From Chrysomallon squamiferum (lineage: Eukaryota > Mollusca > Gastropoda > Neomphalida > Peltospiridae), in assembly GCA_012295275.1 (NCBI GenBank), contig CM022672.1, forward strand, positions 33,489,061 through 33,526,560: a stretch of DNA of 37,500 bases, given 5' to 3'. The notes beneath the pieces were generated by a model, which was not told the DNA's origin, searched no databases, and saw nothing but the letters and a program-made list of their open reading frames with translations. Shown piece by piece: positions 12,129-27,100 of the stretch (positions are counted from its first letter, which is position 1; every line of letters begins with the position of its first letter). Both the position numbers and the translations under genes were made by a program.

Positions 12129-15100
12129 GATAGATAGATAGATAAGTATAGATATAGATAGATAGATATCTTAGTTATTTTTTTACTGTTTTTGTTTTAT
12201 TTAAAATCTATAAAATACAAAATTTAAATTGAATAAATAGTCATCTAGTCAAAATAATATTTTTAAAAATTTCACTGTTATTTTAATGTGTTGAAAATTA
12301 CACATTTGCTATCAAAAAATGTTTTTTAAATATTTGTTATTTTCAAACACATTTAACTCACTTGATGAGATTTGAAGCAGATCCAGTTGAAAGCATCATA
12401 TTCTGAATTTGAAAGTGCTTTGTTTGCCATTTCTAGATCAATGTTTGCTTGTCGCAGCCATCTTCGTGCTTCTTGTTTATGTGGATAGGTGTTTTGTCTT
12501 GTGGCTGAATGGAAACTGTAAGCAGAATGTCTCGAGGAAGAGGAATTTCTTGATTTCCGTTGGTAATTATAATAATAGTCCCTTTGTGACCTGGATCTTC
12601 TGTCCATGTTAGTGAAAAATGATGACTGGTGAAATGGAGGTTCCCATGAAAATGTTCCATCTGTACATCATTTAAGTCTTCACCTCTCTCTAATTTTGCC
12701 ATGCAGTTTTGAATGTACTGACACACTTTGGTGCAGATATCTTGTCTCTCTGGTGGATTCTTGTCTGGATGCCATTTCAGGTACAGTCTCTTTACTACTC
12801 TTTTACGGTCACATGTATCTAAACTACGCCAAGCTTCTTTCAGTGTCTTCCGAATTTCTTTCTGAATGTCACATAAATCAGGAGTAGAAGGCTGTACATC
12901 AGATGCAACAAGTTCCTGGTCAACTTTAATTCCTTCTCTACAAAATTTGTACAATCTTGTTGCATTTATTTCTTCAATTCTTCCAGGTTCCACTTCCACT
13001 TTATATTTTGTCACACAGGGTGATGCACCCTCTTCTGCAATGGATTTAACAATAGCATAAATATATACTGCATCAGTTGATTCATTTTCCAAATATTCTG
13101 CAGCACATGCTTCAGTAATAGCTGGATCATGGATCTCTAGTCCTACATATTCATTTTCATCTAAATTCTCAAAATTATTGTTGAGCATAAAATGAAATTC
13201 TACCGGAATTAAAGTTCCAGGAGGTGGAAACAAACATATTTCTGTTTCAGAAATGGCAACATTGAAAGAAGAAATTCCATTCGTGTCCAAATAGGAACTA
13301 ATCTGTTCTGCTTCCATTTGAAGCATATGTGTCAAATAAATTATTTGTATTCCAATTCTTCTATCTACAATGAAATCAATTTCTTGAGATATTTTTAAGC
13401 ATAACTGATTCTTGTCTTTGAATGCCCGCCTGTCAATATACAGTATTGTGTGATCTTTATCGAGAAAACACTTTCTTGTCTTTTCACTCTCTTCAACAGG
13501 TGTATTGGAAAACTTCAAATGTGTCTTTAAATTATCTACTTCTTTCATGTCCAAGTTAGATATTTTTTCCTGTACACATTTGATGATTTCTTCTTCTAAA
13601 GACAATTTAGATTCCATTCTATTATGATATATAAGCCGAATAATACCTCTGATAAAATGATGAGATTTCATAACGTCTAAATACGCACTGGCATTTGGAC
13701 CCCTATAGGCTTTATCTTGACATTCAGCTGTAACATGTTCCCGAACTAAAGAACTCAAGGTTCTTAGTCTGTGCCTCTCTGGAAGGTAGTTTACCACAGC
13801 AAAATCAGACATAGGTATATGTAAAACTTCAAATCCTATAAAATATATCAAGTTCAGAGAAGCAACTCGATGCTGAAGTAGATAATTGTCAGATAAAATT
13901 AAGTCTTTTGAAGAGCTAAGTGTTTCCAATGTACTTGGAAGAAATAAGGTGGAATCAGAAAGTTCTTTTGAGTATCGCTGGTCTGACAAACACCTGAACA
14001 GCATCTCTACTGCCTTTTGTACCACCTTCCAGTCATTGGGATTTAATTTACCATGATCAATTTCCAAATGCTTTTGTCTCAAAACATCTGCATAATGATT
14101 AGCAGAAACAATCTTGCTAGCACCAAGTTTTTCAAACAGAGAACGATATTTACCGAAGTGATTAGGAAACTGAAATATATAGCCTGGAACTGCATCTTGC
14201 TGTGCAAGCTCAATGACGATATCTCTTGCTTTAACCATACATCCCATGTCATTCAGATATATAACTGAGTAATCTGCCAGGCTGTTTTTGTCTTGTTCGG
14301 AAATACTTCTTTTTTGTAAGAACTCATAAATCCTTTCCATTATTTCTTCCAGATATATTCTGATCTTGTTCAACTGTGATACTTTCATTTTCTGCAAAGA
14401 AAGTGAAATTTTCTGGAGATGGGAAATGACACTTTGTTTATCTGGAGTCAACTTAACACCAAGCTCTGAGAGAATATTTTAGAAATGAATGGAACTTTAG
14501 GGCAGATACAGCAACTTGTCCAAACTAAATAACAATTTTCAGAAGAAACAGATCCATTAAAAGCAATTAACTTTGATGCATTTTCTACTTGTGGATGGAT
14601 GTTAGCCAATATTTCCCCATGTTTATCATGTTTGACACTGAATGGTAATACAAACTTAATGTTCTTAATTTTAGGAAGGAGGTTTTCTTTTAACAGATTT
14701 TGTCTCCAAAACAAATGTTCAGTAAGAGTGTTCGACATATGTACAATGTTATCTGTTATTCCTTCACTGCTCAGTGTCTGGATTTCCAAAGCAAACTTGA
14801 CAAAATCTTCAACAGTAACTTTGTCCTTCATACCAGCCAACACGAGAAAGTCATGCCACTCATAATCATTATATGGTGCTGGGGGAAATGCATAGACTGG
14901 ACACATCACATGAAACACATCAACTCTGTTGCTGTAAAATTCACATGCTCTGCAAAATGTACCATCTAGCCTCTCTATGAAGGGCAAGCTTTTCAGTGCT
15001 TGCACTAAAATTTCTTGATCATAACTCCATCCAGAATCAAATCCTTTTTTCAGTAGATTATTTTTTATATATGTTAAGTGAATAGCTCTTGCTTCTTTTG

Positions 15101-18100
15101 GCAAAATTTGAAACTTTGGTAAAATGAAATTACTATAAAATCCGGATGTAGAATGAACAGTAATGTCCATAAATTGATACAAATCTTTTAATGAATGTTC
15201 TGATTTAAAAATAGTTTTGCAAGTTTCATGAGACCAGATTTCTAAGCCATCTGCAGGTATTTTGGGATATCCATTTATCACAAACAGTGGATCACAGTTT
15301 ATGAGTGGCTTGGTGGAATATGATACTGTAACAAAAAAAGGTAATCTTTTCAGCATCCTGATAATCAAGTCCTTGTCAGCAGTTAGGACTTTCAAATTGT
15401 TACAGAAATATTCGAGCAAAATCAATGCTATATCTCTTGTTGGATTTCTTTTGTAATTATGACCAGAAAGTGCCTGAAGAACACAAAGTGGGTTATTTAG
15501 ATCTGCTGTAATGGATGCTGCAAACTGAACTACATGTGTATCTAGATGAAATGCACTCCAATTGTAAAATGACAAACCCAACATTTCCAAAGCTTCCTTC
15601 AATTTATCACTTCTTTCAAACAGAATGTTTATGACATTTCCAGCTTTACCTATGGGATGCAGCTGATCTTGATGTAGTATTTGTGTCCGATCCACATTTT
15701 TCTGAATTACTGTGACCGGCAATAGGCTCCATTCCCTTATTTCTCCAAAGCTGGAAATGGACAACTGTTTCTCAGAGAATTCTTTTCTAGTTCAATATAA
15801 AGAAACGTCCATAAATGTCGAATCCATTGTTTTGTTGGATGATTAGTGCTATTCCAGTCCACAGCTTTGCCTTGTTTAAACACAGCTTCGTCCACTGTGT
15901 CTTTCAGCAGCAAAGATAAATCACTGATGTCCATACTTTTCAAAACCAGACTTTCTTCGCATTTTGAAAATAAACTGACAATATCCTTGTGCAAACATCT
16001 ATCTGGTGACCCTTTAATGAGGTCTGTAAACATTGTTACAAAAATTCTATTTTCTCTGCTGAAAATACTAAGCTCATTTGCATTATTCAAACACAAAGGG
16101 AGTCCGTCAATTTCGATATTATCATCTCTCATGCAGAATTTTATAACCAGTTTTACTGTTTCTATATCAACAAATGGAGTGTTTTCTACTTTTTCTGGTA
16201 ATTTTCCTATTAAACATTTATCTATCATCCCTTCTGTATTACATGATTTCAGAAATGTTATCACATTCTCTGGTTTCACACAGTGCACTTGTTCACCGAG
16301 GGCAGCGTATACAAAATTTTTAAAAATCCAGAGTGGTGCTTCAATGATTTTCATACCAAGAGTTTTCAGTATCTCGGCAAGTTTCAGTGCTTTAGTACTT
16401 GATATTTGTTGTCTCGTTTCATCAGCTTCTTTCTGAGAGAAAATTTTTGGAACTATGGTTTGAAACAATCTGTGAAAACCAAACTGACTTGAAGTACTTT
16501 GAATTGTGTCATTATCTGGTTTATTATCTTCATTATTATAAAATGATTCAAGGTTATTGAAATATCCTGGAAACCCATGGTCATTAAAAACAGAAACCCA
16601 GATTACTTGCTTTACTGTTTTGAGCCTCTTGACAACAGGAAATAAAGTAAGTCTCTCCAGAAAGACTGTTTTGTAAAATGCAGTAACCAGTGATTTCCAA
16701 AAGTCGTCTTTGGCCTTGTTGATGTCAGGAAAAAGTCCATTGTACTGTTTGATATTTATATCAATATTTTCAGTGCCATTCTTATGGAACTTCATGAAAT
16801 TTAGAGCTTTTATGTATGCTGGCACAATAAGAGTTTCTACCATATGCTGATTCCACCTAGCTCGAAAATCTTGAGTACCATGCCACAAATTCCGTCGGGC
16901 TTCGTGGTCTAGTGCAAAATGACCATTGATGTGAACAGGCAGACCAGTTTCAATGGGCAGTGGAAGAATACAAAATGCTCTTTTGTTGCATTGGACGTTT
17001 TCTTCATCAAGTCGAACAGCCACTCCACCTCTGGGTAGCAGATTTATATCTCTTCTTTCCCAAGCACCGTCTATTTCAGGAGGCAATTCTACATTGTAAG
17101 AAAAACCAAATTGATGAATTATCAGCCATTTTTCTTCCTCGGGTTTATGACCATTTTTTATGTTCATTACCACTGCAACCTGTACTTGTTTTAGTTCCTT
17201 AAGCCCAAGGTTTTGAGTTCTTGCCTTTTTCACTTCATCAGCAATATTATTTAAATACATTCTGTGTTTTTCATCATCTTGTGTAGATGCTTCCACAACA
17301 TTTTCAATATGAATATGTCCACTTTCCTCTATGCTTGCAACTGAAATTTTTTTTATGTTATTAAGAAACATAAGAGACTGTGACATATGCAGTGTGAAGT
17401 TGCGTAATAATTCTTCAATTTCTTTTGTGTCTATTTCTTTTTTGAATATGTTTGAGGTCTTAGCCATTTCTTTATTTCTGAGAGGAAACCGAAACAATGT
17501 TCCTTGTGGATGGAGAGGAACTTCATTTTCAAGGAAACACGAGAAAACATCACTGTATGAAGAACGCAGTTCTGATATGTTAGTAAATCGTGCTCCTGGA
17601 ACACCAGGCTCAGCAGTTGGCGTGTACAGACAGTTAGGGTCAAGAACACACAGTGTTTTGTCCATTTCTGGTCCACATGTGAGGAACGTTGGAACATCTG
17701 TCAAATGATAAACAGCATTGAATCCAACTCCATACTGACCTGTCTTAGTATAGTCTAAACTTTTGCTTCCAAGACCCAATTCTTGTATGCCATCCAAATC
17801 CTTCTGTGTGAAATAACTGTTATTATAAACACACAATGCCGGCCCTTGCAGAGGTTTCCACCTGTCATCAAAAATTCTTTCACTTGGATGGGTTCTGAAA
17901 TCTTTGATAAACATCAGCTCTGATGCTCCTGCATCATCAGCATTCTGTAGCAGTTCATTCATCAGAGACACATCGCAGGGATATCCTTCTAGGATCCGTT
18001 TTATTCTGTTAGTGAGTTCTTCGTGTTGCCCGAAAGCCTGAACAAATGGCACCGAATGTGATTTTATGTCTTGCTGTCGTTTGGTTTTGATTCCAAAGGC

Positions 18101-21100
18101 TTTTGCTACTTCCACAGTCATGCAGTGATGCAGGAACTTCATAGAGTTTCTGTTACTTAGCCATTCACAGTCATCTAAACATAGTTCAGAGCAGGGTTGT
18201 AAAACTTTTCTTTTATCAGGCAGAAATAATGATGTGAACTTTTTTGAAGCACATCCAATTTCATCACTTTTCATAAGCTGGACCAAAATGGTGGCTGCTT
18301 TTGAATAATTCTGAAGATCGGTTTTAGTTAGTGCATTACGGCCACATTTCTGTGCAATCTGGAACATAACATTTGCAGCAGAATCAGGCTCAAAAGTTTC
18401 TTTAACTCCTATTACTTTAAGAAAGAGACGATATTTAAGCAAAGGAGTACTCATTGGGTACAAATATGGTTTCAGTTCAAAATGCTGAGAAAATGAAATC
18501 TGTTCTGAGCTGATGAATGTATTCACTTGGAATATAACTGTTTTTCCTTGCAATGACTCTGAAATTAATTTATTTGCTTCAGATTCTTCTAATGAACAAT
18601 TTTCGTTAAGGCGGTGATATACAGAAGAACATACGTCGTTCAGTTTGTGAAAATCAGCCTCCTCAAGACTATCTGTTTCTACAGATGAGACAGTCTGAAG
18701 ATGCTCAATGATGTTCTCAACAGAAATATCAGATTCAGTCTTTACACCAAGCCACTCAAGTGTCTGTTTTGTTCTCATAAAGTTCAGCCTTGATGAATCT
18801 AAGATTAACTTGTTTGAACATCCAATGTTTATACATTCTTCAAAATATAATGACAATGGACTATCAAGAACTTTATCCGTATAACACCAACCAGTTGGCC
18901 AGTTTGGTGGTTTCTTACGGATTGGCAAAAACTTGCTATTTTGTATCTTTTCTTTGAAACTCTGTGGACATGTGCAAAATCTTTTCTTAGATGAGATGTG
19001 ACTTTGATGTGACTCATATTCTCCCAGGTAAAGCAGAATGTATTTACATCTCGTAACTGAATCTTTCATGTTCACTTTAGACAGTGTTTCAACAGATTTC
19101 ACTCGATCATAGAGCACACTCCACTGTAGTTCTTCATTTTGCATTCCTAGGTCAGACAATGCTGAAAGAATATCTGGAGTACAAAAATCATTCTCATTTG
19201 AGTTTGATGGGAAAAAACCATCGGAGTCAAAAAACATGCAAGCTGTTTTTCCTTGTGGATGAACTAAGTATTTTGGTTGCCTCAGTGTCCCTGATGGAAG
19301 TGTTGGTATGCAAGGGGTTTCCCGTATCATATTTTTTATTTGAGGAGAATTGCTTTTCAAAGCAATAATAACCAGGCTGTCTCTGTCTTGATCATTCCAA
19401 TATGGATCATTTATACTTGGAAAGAAGATTTGTTCATAAAATTCTTCAATGCTTAAAGTATGTCTTTTTATCTCAGTATATAGTCCTGCCTCAATAAAAC
19501 CATTCAGAATATTTTGAGGAAGGTCTATGACAGTTTTGTTTCCTCTGTAGTAGTGTTCAAATGCAGCAAATGCAATTAGCCCAGTTCCTTCTTTGAAACG
19601 TATCTGTGGATCCAACAAGAGCATTTTCTCAAAAGTAACCCATTTTGAATTATACAGGAGTATCTGAGGATTGTCATAAACAATCATTTGATGAAATCTT
19701 TTAAAAAGTGTTTCATACTGTTTTCCTAAAGTTGGCCACAAAGCATAAAAATGTTCAGCATCAGTATTTCCAACTGATTTCAAAGCTTCCAAAGCATTTA
19801 TCACTGACATTGATACTGCATCTGAAATTAGAGCTTCATTCCAGTTTGCTTCTTTTGAAACAGTTTTTTCATCCTCTGACTTAGAGCAGAGATTTTTTCT
19901 GTCATGTGTTAAAGCAAATGCACCATTTATGTGCAGTGGGAAAGGAATTGTAATTGGTAATGGTAGGAAACAAAACAAATGGCCATTTTTGTAAAATCCC
20001 TGAGGACATTCATTAAGAGGTAAAATGAGGTTTTCTCTGTCACAGATTGATATTGCTGTTGCTGCCAATGGCAGTAGACCTTTAAGTTCCTTTCTCCTTG
20101 CCATATAAATAGATTCTCTTCTTCCGAGGCACCATGAAATAATCCAGTTTACTTGACTTTTTGATGAAATAACACTAAATACATTTTTGGCTGTGTCAAA
20201 TACAGAAAGTGATATACTGATAGTTTCGTTCACTAAATCTTTGCTTTCAGTTTCCTTTTCCCATACATCAGAAAGATATTTTAGTACTGATGTAGAAAGT
20301 TCTGTGCTTCTTTTCTTAACTTCTTTTCGAACCTCTACAAGAAGCGTGGCCTTTGAAGGATCACTTCTTTGTGGGGGTAAATGGAACATTCTGACATATT
20401 TCACATTCTGACAAAACAGCAGCAGATTTCCTGCACTGGACACAAATAAGTCCATGAATTTTTGCATTTCAGCTGGAGAATAATACAAACCACTAATATC
20501 GCTGCGTTGTGCTTGTAACTCTGTTCTGAGAGGAAATCTGAATAATGTACCTGGATACTCTGATTGCAGTAAATTACAACCAAACACTTTCTCGAATGGT
20601 TTGAACTGATTCTTCATTTTCTGCAACATTAATTTGTTTTTCTGCTTTGTAAGATCGGCTTTCAGTCCAGGACTTCCAAGAAAAGTTTGATGCGGATCAA
20701 ATATGACAAAATTATTTCCACTTACAAAACTTGGAACATCAGTCAAGTTGTAAACTGAATTGAAACCTAATCCAAATCTTCCTATTTTTGTAGAATCGTC
20801 CATTTTGGTTTCTCCACTTAACTTGGTGATGTTAGCAAAGTCAGATTTAGAAAACTGAGCATCATTCTGGGCCCATAGAGCTGGGCCCTGTACTGAAGCC
20901 ATTCCTTCATTGATTAAGTCGGTTCTTGCTTCCAAATTCTCTCTTTCATCGTAGAGAAAATTCACTTCAGTAGCTCCAGCATCGTCAGCATTCTGTATAA
21001 TTTCCTTTGGGACAGAAAATCCATCAGTATATTCATGCAACAGATTTCTCAAGCGTCTTGTTAATGGTTCACTTTGTCCATAATTCATATCAAATTCTTC

Positions 21101-24100
21101 TGTTGCATTCAGTAGTGGGTTAGTCAAAATGCGAATACCAAGATCTCTTGCCAAGTCTGAAGGGATTTGAGCAAAATAAGTATTTTCTGTTTCATCGTCG
21201 ATGTAAGAAAACTGGTAAGATTCACAGTACACACAGTGTCTCAGCTGCTTTAGAACCAGTCGCTCTTCATCATTATGTACTGGAAGCAGTAAATGTGTTT
21301 TATCAGTAGTTTCATCTTCTTTCAGAACGTTTAGTATTCTCAGAACTAGTGAATGATCTGTTGAAATTGACAACCCATCGACACATTCATCGTGGTTTTG
21401 CTGAATTCTTTTCAATACATCCATCAACATTAGTGAACTCTGTTTTTCTGAAGCACCAAGTTGGTGAAACATGTGACTGAAACATTGTAAAGATTTTGGT
21501 AGAATGTACCGGTAAGGCTTGAGGTCAATATCTGAAGACTGGTGTTTTAACCATACATTTTCTGCCTTAACAAATCCAACGTCTTCACTAATCCATACGA
21601 CATTCATGGTGGCTAATTTGATTTGAATTTTTGTTGATAGTCTAATTTTACTGAAATAGTGGTACACATCATTTAACTGTGTCATGTACATCTGATGTTC
21701 CTCTGCACAATACGTCTCTATGATATTATTTATGTGTTTGACAACCACATCAACACTTGGATTTTGGGTAAGATCAGTTCTGCTCATTAACAAATTGTCT
21801 TTGGTGACAGCTTGCACAGAACCTACTAAGTTTAGGTGAGTGAAATGGCACATGTCTGTTGGTCTGCCAATATTTCTCTCATTTTCTCCAGCAAAGGGAA
21901 GATACTGAGGATAAGATGCAGGTCTCTCAGTCAGAACTGGCATCCATCGAGATGACTTTATTTTTGATAATTGATGTTCTGAAATATCGCATTTTGCCAA
22001 GCTAATCAAAATAGCTTCTGCTTTTTCTCTAACCATCTCTGGCTCAAGAATATTTTCAATTAATGAAACTGAATTACAGATTTCTTTTGAAGTTACATTT
22101 TGATCTTTTTTCAATCCCAGCTTCTCCAAGCCAGATAGCATATTAGGCTGGCAAAATTCTTCACTTGGAAACATATCTTCACCATAGAAGAGCTTTTGCA
22201 GGAATGGACTGCGAGGATCAAACAAGTCTTTTGCTCTTTTCAATTCTCCCTTTGTACAAGAAGGCAAGAAATGGATCTCTGTAGCTTTTTGACTAATTTC
22301 TACATTATTAAGGTAGATGTGTCTGTTTTCAAAGAGAAATTTCATGAATTTTCGTATTTTTTCTGTACTGTAATGTTTTCGGTTTGGGAATGTCATGACA
22401 TCAAGAACTCTGCAAATGAGCTGATGAATGGAAACTTGTTTAGCTCCCAGGTGTTCAGCTAGTTTACGTGAGGAAGTACTCAGCCCATATAAATACTCTG
22501 ATGGATATGAAACTGGTATCAGTTCTGTGGGCGCTATTTCAGCCAGTTCTTCAACTGAGATGCATCTTCCTTCTGATGTTGTGAATATTTTCAGTAGTCT
22601 TAATGTTCTTTTTCCACTGAATGATATATCTGTGCATAAAGATAGGAATTCCACAAACTTATTTTTCATAAATTCATCTGCTGTATCATTGAAATTCTGA
22701 ATGTTTTCGTTTGAAACCTGACACAGTGTCTTAATAACACCTTGTGGAGTGGGATAAGGAATCATGCTGCCTACTGGTAGGACCCACTGAACATAATTAG
22801 GAACCTGAAGGCAAGACTACAACTCCTAATTTCTGTAAGCACTGGCAAATCTCTTCGGAAAGATTTTCAAACCCCACAAATGTTGCTGCAATGAAGTTGT
22901 CTGTCAAAGGATGTAATATAATTTTATCTTGTTTATATTCTGGTACTAGAGTCATATCTTGCATTGATGACATCATATCTACCCCTAATTCTTGGGCTAA
23001 AATCCATAAATCTTTGAGCCACTTTTCACCTAATGTGGGTGACGATTTCTGCAAATATTTTGAATCATAAAGTTTGTTGTTACTGAAACACAGTTTGACC
23101 ATTTCTGGAAATATCTCAGCAGTGACTTGAAAAATGTTGTTGCATCCTAAAAAAAAAAAAAAACATCCAAATAAATATAGCTTGAACATTTTACTTTATT
23201 AAAACATTTTATTTTTCGTACATTGAAATATAAATCTATTTCATTTAGTAAGAAAGTTAGAAATAGAAAACAATACAAAATATACTCTCCCAAAGAAGAA
23301 ACGCAAAATGGTTGATTTCTTAGATAACTATTGTGAACTGAGACATATCAATGTACAAACTATGAATATAATGACATTTGGTGATTCAAACGTATAGCTT
23401 TCGTTACAGTCGGCAAAAAGCAGGTAACACAAAATAAAGGCTATGATTGTGTTTATTAGTCAAAACGTCCCCACATCCAAACGTTACCAGTGCATGTCCA
23501 GGTGTGGCACAAAAACTTGAATACGAGGGTTATAAAAATGCAAGGTTTTCGAAAACTTCTGTTCGTTATTTTTGTTTTAACCCAACATCAAACAAATGCC
23601 ACGACTGAGTGAACCGCAACGAAACAACGCCATCGGCCGTTCACAAGCTGGCGAATCCTTCTCGGCCATAGCCCAGTGTTCCATGTATCCCCAAGCACCA
23701 TCTTGAGATTGTAATATCGGTTCCAGCAAAACCAAACAACACGTGACCGTCCCAGATCAGGTAGACCACGTATAACCACCAGGGCCCAGGACCTCTACAT
23801 ACGGGTACTTCATCTATGGGAAAGAACCACCTCGGCTACCTCAACTGCTTCAGCAATACCAGGTCTGCGTAGAATATCGGCTCAGACAGTGCGCAATCGT
23901 TTACTCGAGGCAGGTATTCGAGCCAGACGGCCTGTAAGAAGAGTGGTTTTGACTCAAGAACATCGTCGTCTACGAGGTCAGTGGTATCAACTGCACAGAG
24001 TCTGGCCTCAGTTACGATGGAGAACTGTCTGGTTTAGTGACGAGGCTCAATTTCTGCTTAGTCGAGCTCAGGGAAGATGTCGAGTTTACAGACGTCGTGG

Positions 24101-27100
24101 TGAACGTTTTGCTGCAAACTGCATACAGGAAGCGGACAGATTTGGTGGTGGTAGTGTGATGGTGTGGGCAGCAATCTCATACCAACAGTACCAACCTGGT
24201 TCACATACAAGGCAACTTAACGGCACTGAGATACCGAGATGAAATTTTGCAGCCCCATGTCCCTCCAATTATGAATAATGGTAACGCTGTATTCCAGCAC
24301 GACAGTGCGAGACCACATACAGCCAGACTCACAACAGCGTACCTACACAACAATAACATTCAGGTCCTGCCCTGGCCCCCTAAATCTCCGGATTTAAAAT
24401 CTACAGAGCATTTATGGGACGAGTTGGATAGACAACTGAGGCAGCATCAACCACAGCCACAGAATCGTGCTCAGTTGGCATTATTACTACAGACAGAGTG
24501 GGCCACCATTTCACAAGGTGTAATTCGTAATGTCATTACTGCCATGGGAAGGAGATGTCAGGTAGTTCTGGACTTCGATGGTGGGCACAAGGTATTGATA
24601 TTATACTGTTATAACCTTGAACTTTAACCTTTTTAATTTAAAACCATCAATATTAATGAATTGCGAAAGTGTATGTAAAATGTGAACATTCTGCTGCTTT
24701 CTGTTGATCCATTAGATAGATATTCCCAATGTCAATAAAATCTACTTTTGCGTTTCTTTTTTGGGAGAGTATATAAAACATAGAACATTGCCTTGTATAC
24801 AGTTAAGCTCCATATTCCATTTTTGCTATTTCACATAACCTATGAAATACAATACCTATTAATGACAATACACATCTTATGCCTCGACCATTAAGAAACT
24901 GTCAAGTAATTAACAAAAGTTATTTTCCTTTAGTTTTAACCAATAATAAATTATATCAATATGTTACAGAAAGAGTTCTATAATCTTTTAATACTTTCCT
25001 TGTATATTTCAAGTGATAGTTCTTACCTTTCTTTGCCATATAAGCAAACTCTTTTTGGACAAAGTGGTCAACAGTCGCACTGACAAGAATACCTTCCAAA
25101 CTTGGAAATATGTGAATTTTCTCTGGACAGAAAAGTATGGTTTGCTTTGCAAATGTCTGGAATGATCCATCGGCCACAGGAAGCAAAGCCAGTCCTTTAA
25201 GACAAGTGTATGAAGATGAAAGGAGAGCATATCTCAGAAGATGTTGTTTTTTATAGACACTGTAGCGAATGTACTGATCTGAAGTTTTCAGCAACTTACA
25301 GAGCCCTTCTGGACTGACTTTGGACTCACATCTCACAATTATTTTCACAGTGTGATCTGGAAGCTTCACAACATTCTTTCCATAATCCAGATAAGTCTTT
25401 GTCACTGTATTGAAAACTGATGGTTCAACTGATGGTTGCTCATTCAGAGCAAGAATAATATCTTTCATTAGAAGCCACTTTCCCCCATCGACTTCACTGA
25501 AAAATGCCTTTGTTTTAAACAGTTTTCTGTAAAATGGCTCCAAGAAGTCTTTCCAATGAGCAGTAATCTTTGAATCATCAGGAAATGAACCATAAAAGAG
25601 ATCAATGTCTTCAGTACGGTTATTTCTTTCATTAGATAGTTTTCTGAGTTCTTTAATGAGTATAATGTAAACTTCTGGAAGAGCTTCTGAAATCAGACAG
25701 TGATTCCATTCATCTTGTTTTTCCTTATCTCGTGACCATTTAACTTCTCTGCGATCTTGAGTTAGTGCGAAAAAGCCATTGACGTGAACAGGCAAGCCTG
25801 TATTATTTTCTGCACTAAGAGGCAGAGGTAGAAAACAAAAAATATGTCCTTTCATTAGGTCTTCGTCTGTCAGGGGATAAGCAACACCAACATAAGGTGA
25901 GTAAGAGAGGTCAGTATCAGAACAAAGATTTCTGAGGGTCTGAGATACTGGTTCTCCCATGTAGAAATTCACCACCATCCAGTCATGTGAGTTGCATAGG
26001 GTAGGATGTCCAGAACTGAACTTTACTGTTTCGACAGAAAACCGATATGTAGAATGAAATGACTTAGGTGCGATCTTGCCACTGGCATGTTCAAGTTCCG
26101 TTTTGAATCGTTTTCTTTCTCCACGAACACAATTTAAATAGTGTGTTGCTATGTTGACAGTATAAATTGTTTCTGCATTCGACAAGGAGCCAGCTCTTCT
26201 AAAAAGAGATATTTTCTCAAGAGACTTTAGAAAGAGAAGAATCATTTCTGCCTCTGAAATGAAATTTTCAAAGATATTTGTTATATTTTCTTCTGTATAC
26301 ACGTTTTGCGAAAGATCTGATTGAACCATTCGCAATGGAAACCAAAATAAAGTGCCACTGTAGAATCCAGTATTTAGAGAAGATTGTGAAAAATCAAATG
26401 TTCTCCCGAAGACATTAATAAGTGCTTCCAGTGTATGATCATCCAAGTTCTGTAGTTTTCTCATGAGACAGACTTCATCTTTTGGTTGATGTGGATTAAT
26501 AAAAAGGATCCATTCCCCACTGACAATGCAAAGCCAGTCTGAAATAAAAACAGTTATATACACAAAATAAACAAATTGCAGATGAATAAAAACTGGAAAA
26601 AGATGTAGATGACAACAAAATAAATTTAAATAATAGCATGTGATAATGCAATGGTAAAACAATAGTACTGCTTTAAAAAAGTGTAATTTATGTCTTTATC
26701 TTTTTTTATTTCTTTTTTTCTTTTATATTATATTATTTTATTTTGTTTTATTTTATTTTATTTTATTTTTCATTGTCAATCTGATTTATTATAATATAGT
26801 GACAAAGAAACAGGTAAAAGATAAGTCAAAATGTACTTGATAATTCAGCATTCAAATAGTTGTTATCTACCATAACCAGTTTTATACTAGAAGAGCAGAT
26901 TGCACTTTATTAACGTAATCAAGTAGTGGGTTTAATGCACAGACATAACCTGTTAACGACGGATTTAGTGATAATAAATGTGTCCATGTTTATTATCTGG
27001 ATAAGTTTCTATTTGTACCTGTGAAGTGAAATACAGATTTGAAACCCAATCCATAGCGTCCAACTTTAAGACAGTCTTGTTCTTTGTTACTGCTTTGGAT

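Noticed and set aside
12625-12667. A very short intron to explain the frame change between J and HEPN domains
   Set aside because: The only GT...AG pair there is 6 nt long, far below any functional intron; the other three breaks likewise leave no room.
15846-16436. 196-aa frame on the plus strand
   Set aside because: Antisense shadow of the sacsin giant exon; the minus-strand frame has clear family homology.
24086-24268. Minus-strand frame within the Tc1 element
   Set aside because: Antisense shadow of the transposase.
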